From contig CAPHZB010000056.1 of assembly GCA_948629335.1 (NCBI GenBank), positions 1 to 8,929 on the forward strand: DNA of 8,929 nt, given 5' to 3'. Numbering within the stretch: the first letter of the stretch is position 1; every line of letters starts with the position of its first letter. Position numbers and translations under genes: made by a program. The DNA is from an uncultured Bacilli bacterium. Its GTDB lineage: Bacteria > Bacillota_I > Bacilli_A > RF39 > UBA660. Positions 1 through 5,371 of this stretch are shown in pieces. Under the pieces are notes generated by a model. The model was not told where the DNA came from. It saw only the letters and a program-made list of their open reading frames with translations, and searched no databases.

Positions 1-2
1 TG

Positions 3-272
3 AGGGATTATATGGATGAATTGATTAAATGGAGTGAAGCATTTAAAGGGTTTAGCATTGATAATTGGATTAGTCCAGAGGAACATGCACAAAAGATAAT
101 TGCATCTGAGAGGATACTTGCGGAAGAAAAAGGTATGAAAAAGGGTATGAAAAAAGGAATGAAGGAAGGCATTAAAAAAACAGCTAAAAATTTTTTACAA
201 ATGGGAATTCCCATAGAGCAAGTAAGTAAAGCAACCTCACTACCTATTAAAGAGTTGCAAAAACTGATATAG
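3..272 (+). CDS. Rpn-family PD-(D/E)XK nuclease/putative transposase, C-terminal part (5' end outside window)
   Basis: The frame is open back to the window edge, so this is read as the C-terminal end of a longer protein. A first Met at 12 is available. What is visible is a helical, charged tail. A stretch ending RILAEEK is followed by four Gly-x-Lys-Lys/Glu-type repeats and then a small helical C-terminal module (AKNFLQMGIPIEQVSKAT...IKELQKLI) that resembles a helix-turn-helix. This 'GxKxG repeat plus MGIPIEQVSKATSL' tail is typical of Rpn/PD-(D/E)XK transposase-family proteins (PF12784-like), which are DNA endonucleases linked to recombination and phage defence. The nuclease core itself is off the left edge, so catalytic residues cannot be checked. 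A terminator follows at 332-357. The Met at 12 has its own GAGGG five bases upstream, so an internal translation start is possible. A broken remnant cannot be excluded. Confidence 0.7.
   Translation, partial: RDYMDELIKWSEAFKGFSIDNWISPEEHAQKIIASERILAEEKGMKKGMKKGMKEGIKKTAKNFLQMGIPIEQVSKATSLPIKELQKLI
132..179 (+). repeat. Four in-frame 12-bp tandem repeats in the Rpn tail
   Basis: Four consecutive 12-bp units begin at 132, 144, 156 and 168. The first two are GGTATGAAAAAG and GGTATGAAAAAA, and the last two are diverged. Each encodes Gly-Met/Ile-Lys-Lys/Glu. Because the unit is a multiple of three, copy-number change by slippage would keep the frame. Such Gly/Lys/Glu repeats are common in this part of Rpn-type proteins. 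Confidence 0.8.
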
Positions 273-331
273 TTTTTAAGTGTCTATTTTTAAACATGCA
301 TTTGTACATAGAAAGAAAGTATATCTTTATC

Positions 332-357
332 AACTGCTTAAAAAGTAGTTTTTTTCT
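332..357 (+). terminator. Rho-independent terminator after the Rpn gene
   Basis: AACTGCTT (332-339) pairs with AAGTAGTT (343-350) across an AAA loop. This gives an 8-bp stem with one G-U pair, running into a T-rich tract at 349-357. It lies about 60 nt after the Rpn stop codon. On the minus strand the G-U becomes an A-C mismatch and there is no T tract, so it is not a good terminator for rodA, which ends facing it. No clear rodA terminator is visible. Confidence 0.65.
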
Positions 358-362
358 TAAAA

Positions 363-1493
363 TTAATACCTTCGTTTGTGTCTAAGTGCATCATTAGAAA
401 TATTAAAAAGAATTCCTACCATAAACATATAGCTTAGTAAACTAGAACCTCCATAGCTAATAAAAGGCAATGTAATACCTGTAATAGGCATCACCCCAAA
501 AGTCATTCCTATATTTTGAATTTGTTGATAAATAAGCATTCCAACAATTCCAGCAGTGATATATTTATATATATTTGAACCAGTTTTTAAAGCGGTTTGA
601 ATGAGTTTTAAATCAAAAAAGATAATAAGACATAAAAGGAACAATGAACCTAGTAATCCAAAATTAGAAGCGTATACAGCAAAGATAAAATCCGTATGTG
701 CTTCTGGAAAATACAAAGGTGTTTTTTTTATTCCATGTCCAAAAAGACCAGCAGAACCAATAGAGAATAGTCCATGTTCTAATTGAAAGCCACTTTTATT
801 TGACCAATCTAGGAGTCTATCTACTCGAAGGAAAAAACTAGTTCCGAATATTTTAATAAATAAATCTTGATTTTGAAAATAAACAAATAATATAGTTCCT
901 ATTCCGAGTGAACATAAAAAAATAAGGAGGAAAAACCATCGAAAACGGATACCCGCAATAAAAAGCATGATTAATGTAATTAGTAGATAAATTAAAACAA
1001 CACCCGTATCTGGTTCTAAAAAAGTTAGAAGGCTTGGTATAGAAACAATTCCTATGATTTTTAGTAGAAACAAAAATTCTTCTTTTACTGTAGGATTTGC
1101 GTATTTTCTTCTAAAATCATCAATCTGTTTACTCAAAAAAAGAATAAGAATAATTTTCATAAATTCACTAGGTTGAATTGTACCGATTCCCTTTATTTCA
1201 AACCAACATTTCGCATCATTGATTGGTCTTGCAAAAAAGAGAAGAAGTAGTAAAACAATATTTCCCAGAAGATAAAGAATAAAGCTATTCTTAATGAAAA
1301 AGTCATTGCCTACAAACATGATAAAGAACACCAAAATGATACCACAAACATACCACATCAATTGTTTCATATATAAATTAGCGTTATCGCCATCAAGTGA
1401 ACCTGCACTATAGATGGTAATAATACTAATGATAAAAAAGAGAATCATAATAAAAATTAATGATTTTTCTACCTTATACTTTGATAAACTCAT
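363..1493 (-). CDS. rodA: RodA-type SEDS peptidoglycan glycosyltransferase (RodA/FtsW/SpoVE family)
   Basis: This is an integral membrane protein of 376 residues, a normal length for the family. SEDS proteins polymerise lipid II into glycan strands in the cytoplasmic membrane, working with a class B penicillin-binding protein. Visible family signatures are LEPDTG, the IGSAGLFGHG loop, PEAHTDFIF (residues 263-271; Asp268 is the position usually proposed as catalytic) and a C-terminal MPITGITLPFISYGGSSLL. 'NIGMTFGVMPITGI' resembles RodA more than FtsW, but SpoVE or FtsW cannot be excluded. The start is placed at the ATG (1493) because GGTGATC, a perfect match to the 16S 3' end, sits 3 nt upstream. 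In-frame TTG (1505) and GTG (1502) codons would put the start upstream of or inside that site. The family's usual EELGFIG after HTDFIF reads SNFGLLG here. The gene stands alone on its strand, with its own promoter. Confidence 0.88.
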   Translation of the reverse strand: MSLSKYKVEKSLIFIMILFFIISIITIYSAGSLDGDNANLYMKQLMWYVCGIILVFFIMFVGNDFFIKNSFILYLLGNIVLLLLLFFARPINDAKCWFEIKGIGTIQPSEFMKIILILFLSKQIDDFRRKYANPTVKEEFLFLLKIIGIVSIPSLLTFLEPDTGVVLIYLLITLIMLFIAGIRFRWFFLLIFLCSLGIGTILFVYFQNQDLFIKIFGTSFFLRVDRLLDWSNKSGFQLEHGLFSIGSAGLFGHGIKKTPLYFPEAHTDFIFAVYASNFGLLGSLFLLCLIIFFDLKLIQTALKTGSNIYKYITAGIVGMLIYQQIQNIGMTFGVMPITGITLPFISYGGSSLLSYMFMVGILFNISNDALRHKRRY

Positions 1494-1509
1494 TTTGATC
1501 ACCAATTTT

Positions 1510-1538
1510 ATATTACTAAAATATGTATCTTATTACAA
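1510..1538 (-). promoter_or_regulatory. Probable rodA promoter with very short leader
   Basis: Reading the minus strand, TTGTAA (1533-1538), a 17-nt spacer and TAATAT (1510-1515) form a moderate sigma-A promoter. Transcription would begin near 1503, right at the GGTGATC ribosome site, giving a leader of roughly 10 nt. The -10 matches consensus at four of six bases, so the call is tentative. Confidence 0.4.
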
Positions 1539-1552
1539 TTCATATCTACTTT

Positions 1553-1561
1553 TTCGACATA
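1553..1561 (-). promoter_or_regulatory. Possible Spo0A box upstream of rodA promoter
   Basis: The plus strand reads TTCGACATA, so the minus strand contains TGTCGAA, the core of the Spo0A box (TTTGTCRAA), with 8 of 9 bases matching. It lies 15 bp upstream of the proposed rodA -35, a reasonable position for an activator. It is a single site with no second box one helical turn away, so it may be chance. Confidence 0.22.
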
Positions 1562-1856
1562 GTTTTTAAGAGAATGAGGCATTACTGTAGCTAGTATTGA
1601 ATTAAATTTTTATTTAGAATTCCTTTCTGTGTTATTTTTATACTGGGATTGAATTAAAAATATAGACTAGTAAAAAAATAAATGACATACTTTGCATCTA
1701 GAAAAAGTTACGAGTTTATTAGCTCCAAGTTTTCAAGTTTTGGGAGACTTGCTACAGCACCTATACGTCTAACTCGCTTCTAGTATAATTAAGAAGTCAT
1801 TTTGTTGGATATACACGAATTTCGAAAAAAAACTATTAAATAAAATAAAAGTATAG

Positions 1857-1862
1857 TATAAT
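1857..1862 (+). promoter_or_regulatory. -10 element of the EIIB-like gene
   Basis: A consensus TATAAT ends 15 nt before the ATG. The ribosome site GGTGAT (1869-1874) begins 6 nt after it, so transcription would start at or just before the ribosome site. No good -35 is present at the normal distance (1834-1839 reads TATTAA). Confidence 0.45.
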
Positions 1863-1877
1863 AATAGTGGTGATTCT

Positions 1878-2192
1878 ATGGACTATATACAGTATATGAT
1901 TATTGCATTTGTATTACTTATTGTTGCAATAGCAATTATAAAATCAAAAAAGAAAGATTTTCAATTTGAAGTAAATAAACTTGTGACTTATTTAGGTGGA
2001 AAAGATAATATTATTAGTTATGAAGTAAATAAATCTAGGTTTATTGTTACCCTTAAGAACGTAGATATTGTGAATAAAGATGCAATTCAAAAATTGGGTG
2101 CTCAGGGAATTGTTGAGATTGATAATCAATTAAAAATAATTCTTGGAGAGGGTGCTTATCAATTAAAAAAACATATTGATGATTTAAAGTGA
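1878..2192 (+). CDS. Membrane-anchored degenerate PTS EIIB-like domain protein
   Basis: This 104-residue protein has an N-terminal membrane segment (about residues 4-22), a basic KSKKK turn and one domain. That domain aligns by eye with the glucose-type PTS EIIB fold: LGGKDNI near the start, then the strand where active enzymes have DACxTRLR, then a 'LGAQGIVEI...LKIILGEGAYQLKK' second half. The phosphorylated Cys is replaced by Asn (the segment reads EVNKSRF), and the second Arg of TRLR is also lost. It is therefore unlikely to pass phosphate to sugar. A structural, sensory or anti-regulatory role is an inference. Small EIIB-like proteins with one membrane segment are known in Mollicutes (for example MG129 of Mycoplasma genitalium, annotated as a putative EIIB component). 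The start is set by GGTGAT four bases upstream. The stop codon lies inside the following terminator. Confidence 0.78.
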   Translation: MDYIQYMIIAFVLLIVAIAIIKSKKKDFQFEVNKLVTYLGGKDNIISYEVNKSRFIVTLKNVDIVNKDAIQKLGAQGIVEIDNQLKIILGEGAYQLKKHIDDLK

Positions 2193-2212
2193 TTCAATCA
2201 CTTTTTTCTTTT
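2186..2212 (+). terminator. Terminator overlapping the EIIB-like gene's stop codon
   Basis: AAAGTGA (2186-2192) pairs perfectly with TCACTTT (2198-2204) across the loop TTCAA, followed by a T-rich tail to 2212. The TGA stop (2190-2192) is the top of the left arm, so the hairpin uses the last two codons of the gene. Confidence 0.8.
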
Positions 2213-2220
2213 ATACAAAA

Positions 2221-2237
2221 TTCGACAAATTTTGACA
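2221..2237 (-). promoter_or_regulatory. Tandem Spo0A-box-like sites before the histidine kinase gene
   Basis: TTCGACAAA (2221-2229) is the exact reverse complement of TTTGTCGAA, a perfect Spo0A box. A second core, TTTGACA (2231-2237, complement TGTCAAA), starts exactly 10 bp later in the same orientation. That is the head-to-tail, one-turn spacing known for Spo0A dimers. The pair would span about -40 to -24 relative to the expected start of the kinase transcript, overlapping the -35 region. Activation versus repression cannot be read from the sequence. Confidence 0.42.
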
Positions 2238-2248
2238 CTCTATATACC

Positions 2249-2254
2249 TATAAT
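2249..2254 (+). promoter_or_regulatory. -10 element of the histidine kinase gene
   Basis: A consensus TATAAT lies 16 nt before the ATG (2271). The ribosome site AGGTGAT (2261-2267) begins where transcription should start. There is no standard -35 17 nt upstream (CAAATT). A TTGACA at 2232-2237 is only 11 nt away, too close to pair with it, so help from a bound regulator is plausible. Confidence 0.45.
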
Positions 2255-2270
2255 GGGAGTAGGTGATTTT

Positions 2271-3530
2271 ATGACATTATTTGACAATATTCTATTAGAA
2301 GTAATTTTTATTATTTTTCCACTATCTATTTGGATGATTTATCAAATTTATATTAAAAATACGGATAAAGAAAGAAGAAACATCTCTTTTGATGTATCAC
2401 TTTTTACAATGATTTATCTGATGACAAAAATTTATACACCAAAATATTCCTATCTGCTTTACTTTTGTTTAAATGTTCCCCTTATTCTTGCTTATATCAA
2501 AAAAAGAGAAATTTCTTTTCTATTTATCACTGTTTTTCAAATTGTGTTTATGAATGAATTCTTTGGAGAACATATTATACTTCTTTTGGTTGAAGGAACG
2601 AGCTGTTACCTTTTATATAAAGTATTATCTTATCGAAGACATGATTATACAAAAGATGCATTTGTCTTTGTTTTAGTGAAATCTGCATTTGCTTATAGCT
2701 ATTTTTTATTTAAAACACCTACTGTATATGGAAATACAGTAGAATTGTTCCAAATTTTTTTAGTTCTTTTAATCTTCTACTTTCTTGTTGGATTTACGAT
2801 TTTCATTTTAAAAAAATCAGAAGATATGATTTTATACTCCAATGCTATTTCTTTATTAGATGAAGAAAAAAGATTAAGAGCATCTCTTTTTAAAATTACA
2901 CATGAGATTAAAAATCCAATTGCTGTATGTAAAGGGTATTTAGATATGTTTGATACAGATAATAAAGAACATAGTAAAAAGTATATCCCTATTTTAAGAA
3001 GTGAGATAGAAAAGGTACTTACTTTATTACAAGATTTCTTATCAATTAGTAAAATAAAAATTGAAAAAGAAACATTAGATATTAATTACTTACTTGAAAA
3101 TGTTATTGATAGTGTAAGTCCTCTTTTAAAGGAAAAGAAGATTAAAACTGATTTACGCATATCCGATGAAGAAGTATTCATGGAGGCTGACTATAATCGG
3201 CTTAACCAAGTGATTATTAATTTGATTAAAAATAGTATTGAATCTATGGAGCAAAAAGAAAAGAAAATTTTAAAGATATATACAAAAGAAAACAAAGACA
3301 CAATCAAAATTATGATTGAGGATTCTGGAGTGGGGATTACGAGTGAAAATCTAAAAAAAATGAGCGAACCTTTTTTCACAACGAAGAAAACAGGAACTGG
3401 ACTAGGTGTATATTTATCAAAAGAAATTATTAAAGGACATGGAGGAACAATAAAATATGCATCTGAACTAGAAAAAGGAACACAGGTAATTATTACCTTA
3501 CCTCGTATAGAAAATTTGAACTACACATAA
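2271..3530 (+). CDS. Membrane sensor histidine kinase, KinB-like, orphan
   Basis: This 419-residue protein probably senses an unknown signal and autophosphorylates. The N-terminal half holds about six or seven membrane segments (to about residue 175) with almost no soluble sensor domain and no PAS or HAMP. The kinase core follows: H-box KITHEIKNPIA with phospho-acceptor His211, N-box NQVIINLIKNSIE (residues 312-324; Asn321), G1 box DSGVGI (351-356), F-box EPFFTTK and G2 box GTGLGVYL (375-382). The layout resembles sporulation phosphorelay kinases such as KinB. No response regulator is adjacent, which also fits a phosphorelay feeding a distant Spo0F/Spo0A. The ATG at 2271 is chosen because AGGTGAT sits four bases upstream. 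An in-frame TTG at 2232 falls inside the putative Spo0A box and before the -10, so it is rejected. The specific role in sporulation is an inference. Confidence 0.88.
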   Translation: MTLFDNILLEVIFIIFPLSIWMIYQIYIKNTDKERRNISFDVSLFTMIYLMTKIYTPKYSYLLYFCLNVPLILAYIKKREISFLFITVFQIVFMNEFFGEHIILLLVEGTSCYLLYKVLSYRRHDYTKDAFVFVLVKSAFAYSYFLFKTPTVYGNTVELFQIFLVLLIFYFLVGFTIFILKKSEDMILYSNAISLLDEEKRLRASLFKITHEIKNPIAVCKGYLDMFDTDNKEHSKKYIPILRSEIEKVLTLLQDFLSISKIKIEKETLDINYLLENVIDSVSPLLKEKKIKTDLRISDEEVFMEADYNRLNQVIINLIKNSIESMEQKEKKILKIYTKENKDTIKIMIEDSGVGITSENLKKMSEPFFTTKKTGTGLGVYLSKEIIKGHGGTIKYASELEKGTQVIITLPRIENLNYT

Positions 3531-3561
3531 AAAAGGATACAATTACTTTATATCCTTTTTT
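3529..3561. terminator. Bidirectional terminator between histidine kinase and RNase J
   Basis: AAAAAAGGATA (3529-3539) is perfectly complementary to TATCCTTTTTT (3551-3561), an 11-bp stem with an 11-nt loop. The A and T runs make it work in both directions. The left arm starts in the kinase stop codon. The RNase J stop codon is in the loop and its last codons form the right arm. Confidence 0.88.
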
Positions 3562-5240
3562 GTTACTTTTGTTCTTTTTACATCCATAATCACAGGTAAG
3601 ATAATTGGTCTTCTACCTGTTTTTGTAAATGCTTCAGATTGAATATTTGTAATTAGTTCTGATTTAATATCTGAATAATTTACAGGTTTATGTAATCCTG
3701 CTAGAATGGTTTTACGAGCAACATTTTCTAACTCTGTTAAAAGTTCGGCATTATCATTCACTAAAACAAAACCACGAGTTGAAATATTTACCTTTCCTAA
3801 AAGAGCAGGTTTAGTTGCATCAATACTGGCAATTATGACAATAATTCCATCTGATGCCATAATTTTCCGATCACGGATGATAGAAGTAGAAACATCACCA
3901 ATACGGTTTCCATCTACATAAGTATCCCCTGCCTGGATGAGGCCCTCTTTTTTTATTACTCCTTTTTTCATGGATAAAACTTCTCCATTTTGCATCACAA
4001 AAGTATTCTCTTTTGGAATATCACATAAAACTGCAATATCCGCGTGTCTTTTTAACATTCGATATTCACCATGAAATGGCATAAAGTATTTTGGTTGTAT
4101 AAGTCGGATCATTAATTTTAGTTCTTCTTCATTGGCATGTCCACTTGTATGAATGTCATTTAAAGAAGTATTGGTGTATACTTCTACACCTTTTAAATAT
4201 AGTTTATTGATTATTTTACCAATAGAGGCTGCATTTCCTGGAATCGCTGAGGATGAGAAAATAACAACGTCATTGGGTTGTAATTTAATCTGTTTATGGG
4301 ACCCATCGGCTATTTTTGATAAGGCAGCAAGTGGTTCTCCTTGACTTCCTGTACAAAGAATGCAAACCTTATCTAAAGGAAGATGGTTTGCCTCTTCCGC
4401 AGTTACAAAAATATCTTTGTTTTTAATATAGCCACCACTAATGGAAATTTCAATATTATTCTGCATACTTCTTCCAAATATAGCAATTTTTCTTCCATTT
4501 CTTTTGCATGTATCTACAATATGTTTCAAACGATATATATTGGATGCGAATGTTGCAATAATAATTCGTCCTGTTTGTTTTTCAAAAATGTCAGAAAGAG
4601 CACTATCTACTCTAGATTCACTTAGGGAAAAGCCCTCATTTAATGCATTTGTTGAATCACTAAGTAATAAGGTAACTCCATGTTTTCCAATCGCAGCCAT
4701 TTTATGTAAGTTTGCCATAGGACCAATTGGCGTTAAGTCAAATTTAAAGTCGCCTGTTGTTACAACTGTTCCATTAGGCGTTTCAATACAAATTCCATGT
4801 GAATCAGGAATGGAATGGGTAGTTCTAAAAAATGATACCTCAATATTTTTAAATTTTACTTTAGTTTTTTCATCATAAACGATTAAATTTTTATATTGTA
4901 TATTTCTATCTTCTAACTTTTTACGGATGAGACCAACTGCTTGATTTGGTGCATAAATAAGGGGAATATTGACTGTCTGTAGTAAAAAAGGAATTCCTCC
5001 TATATGGTCTTCATGCCCATGTGTTATAAATAGAGCCTTAATTTTATCTTCATTTTTTTTCAAAAATGTGTAATCTGGAATGACATAGTCAACCCCCATT
5101 AGTGTACTATCAGGCATAAGCATTCCTGCATCCGTAATTACGATTTCGTTTGCGTGCATTACACAATACATATTTTTTCCGACTTCACCTAAACCACCAA
5201 GTGCGAATATCTTTGTATCGCCCTCTTCTTTAAATTTCAT
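3543..5240 (-). CDS. rnjA: Ribonuclease J
   Basis: This 565-residue enzyme is a metallo-beta-lactamase/beta-CASP ribonuclease with 5'-3' exonuclease and endonuclease activity, central to mRNA turnover and rRNA maturation in Bacillota. Metal-binding residues are all present: HGHEDH (His74, His76, Asp78, His79), His142 in HSIPDS, Asp164 in TGDFKFD and His390 in PFHGEY. These numbers match those I recall for B. subtilis RNase J1. The beta-CASP region (about 210-360) includes SDSTNA, CTGSQGEP and SSSAIPGN. The C-terminal domain ends in a Lys-rich tail. The ATG at 5240 is chosen for the strong AGAAAGGAG (5247-5255) six bases upstream. A longer frame from 5285 would start inside the promoter palindrome. 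J1 versus J2 paralogue status cannot be settled from one copy. It diverges from ftsY and converges on the kinase gene. Confidence 0.96.
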   Translation of the reverse strand: MKFKEEGDTKIFALGGLGEVGKNMYCVMHANEIVITDAGMLMPDSTLMGVDYVIPDYTFLKKNEDKIKALFITHGHEDHIGGIPFLLQTVNIPLIYAPNQAVGLIRKKLEDRNIQYKNLIVYDEKTKVKFKNIEVSFFRTTHSIPDSHGICIETPNGTVVTTGDFKFDLTPIGPMANLHKMAAIGKHGVTLLLSDSTNALNEGFSLSESRVDSALSDIFEKQTGRIIIATFASNIYRLKHIVDTCKRNGRKIAIFGRSMQNNIEISISGGYIKNKDIFVTAEEANHLPLDKVCILCTGSQGEPLAALSKIADGSHKQIKLQPNDVVIFSSSAIPGNAASIGKIINKLYLKGVEVYTNTSLNDIHTSGHANEEELKLMIRLIQPKYFMPFHGEYRMLKRHADIAVLCDIPKENTFVMQNGEVLSMKKGVIKKEGLIQAGDTYVDGNRIGDVSTSIIRDRKIMASDGIIVIIASIDATKPALLGKVNISTRGFVLVNDNAELLTELENVARKTILAGLHKPVNYSDIKSELITNIQSEAFTKTGRRPIILPVIMDVKRTKVTKKDIK

Positions 5241-5270
5241 TTTAAACTCCTTTCTTTTTTTGTAAGATGA

Positions 5271-5286
5271 AATGAACATGTTCATT
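5271..5286. promoter_or_regulatory. 16-bp perfect palindrome over the RNase J start site (candidate operator)
   Basis: AATGAACATGTTCATT is a perfect inverted repeat with no spacer. It overlaps the last three bases of the RNase J -10 and covers the predicted transcription start, the usual place for a repressor operator. It is not the Gram-positive LexA box (GAAC-N4-GTTC), because only two bases separate the half-sites. No regulator is recognised. Confidence 0.4.
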
Positions 5287-5312
5287 ATAGACTATTTTTT
5301 TTCTTTTGTCCA
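5284..5312 (-). promoter_or_regulatory. RNase J promoter
   Basis: On the minus strand, TGGACA (5307-5312), a 17-nt spacer and a consensus TATAAT (5284-5289) form a strong sigma-A promoter. Expected transcription start is near 5277, giving a leader of about 37 nt that contains the AGAAAGGAG ribosome site. Confidence 0.75.
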
Positions 5313-5320
5313 CTTTAGGT

Positions 5321-5349
5321 TTGTTTTTTATTTCATTTTATAGTAGAAT
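5321..5349 (+). promoter_or_regulatory. ftsY promoter
   Basis: TTGTTT (5321-5326), a 17-nt spacer and TAGAAT (5344-5349) form a reasonable sigma-A promoter. Its -35 is 8 bp from the -35 of the divergent RNase J promoter. Transcription would start near 5356, just before the AAGGAAAGTGAGA ribosome region of ftsY. Confidence 0.5.
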
Positions 5350-5371
5350 AGGAAGTAAGGAAAGTGAGAAT

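Larger units (their letters stand above)
1494..1877. other. Gene-poor divergent intergenic region with a small structured island
   Basis: This 384-bp gap separates rodA (minus) from the EIIB-like gene (plus). It holds the rodA promoter (1510-1538), a possible Spo0A box (1553-1561) and the -10 of the next gene (1857-1862). Most of the rest is plain AT-rich DNA. The exception is 1711-1776, which is visibly richer in G+C and bounded by CGAGTT (1711-1716) and its complement AACTCG (1771-1776). Inside, AGCTCCAA (1721-1728) can pair with TTGGGAG (1740-1746) plus GCT (1751-1753), with bulges. A 33-codon plus-strand frame (1682-1783) crosses it but has no ribosome site. I recognise no riboswitch, tRNA or known RNA. 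Confidence 0.5.

Noticed and set aside
1494..1505. TTG/GTG starts adding four residues to the RodA-type protein
   Set aside because: These codons would place the start at or before the GGTGATC ribosome site that serves the ATG at 1493.
1711..1776. Riboswitch, T-box or known small RNA
   Set aside because: No T-box AGGGTGG-like sequence, SRP/tmRNA signature or known aptamer core, and no terminator follows before the next gene.
2190..2192. TGA read as Trp (Mollicutes code 4), extending the EIIB-like protein
   Set aside because: Trp is encoded by TGG throughout. The TGA lies in a terminator stem and the domain is complete at that point.
2232..2254. TTGACA paired with TATAAT as a complete promoter for the kinase
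   Set aside because: The spacer is only 11 nt, far below the usable range. The TTGACA is better read as part of a Spo0A-like core.
2232..2270. TTG start that would add 13 residues to the histidine kinase
   Set aside because: It lies upstream of the -10 and within the putative Spo0A box, with no ribosome site. The ATG at 2271 has AGGTGAT at the right distance.
4153..4878. Plus-strand open frames inside RNase J, up to 145 codons
   Set aside because: They are antisense shadows of a fully conserved gene, with no ribosome sites or recognisable domains.
5274..5283. GAACATGTTC as a LexA (SOS) box
   Set aside because: The Gram-positive box needs GAAC-N4-GTTC; here only two bases separate the half-sites.
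5241..5285. Longer RNase J N-terminus starting at 5285
   Set aside because: It would start within the palindrome and at the -10, and the strong AGAAAGGAG site serves the ATG at 5240. Active-site numbering matches RNase J1 with the shorter start.
5306..5371. TTG start adding 22 residues to FtsY
   Set aside because: The extension overlaps the promoter elements of both divergent genes and has no ribosome site. MKLFDNLKK is a typical FtsY beginning.
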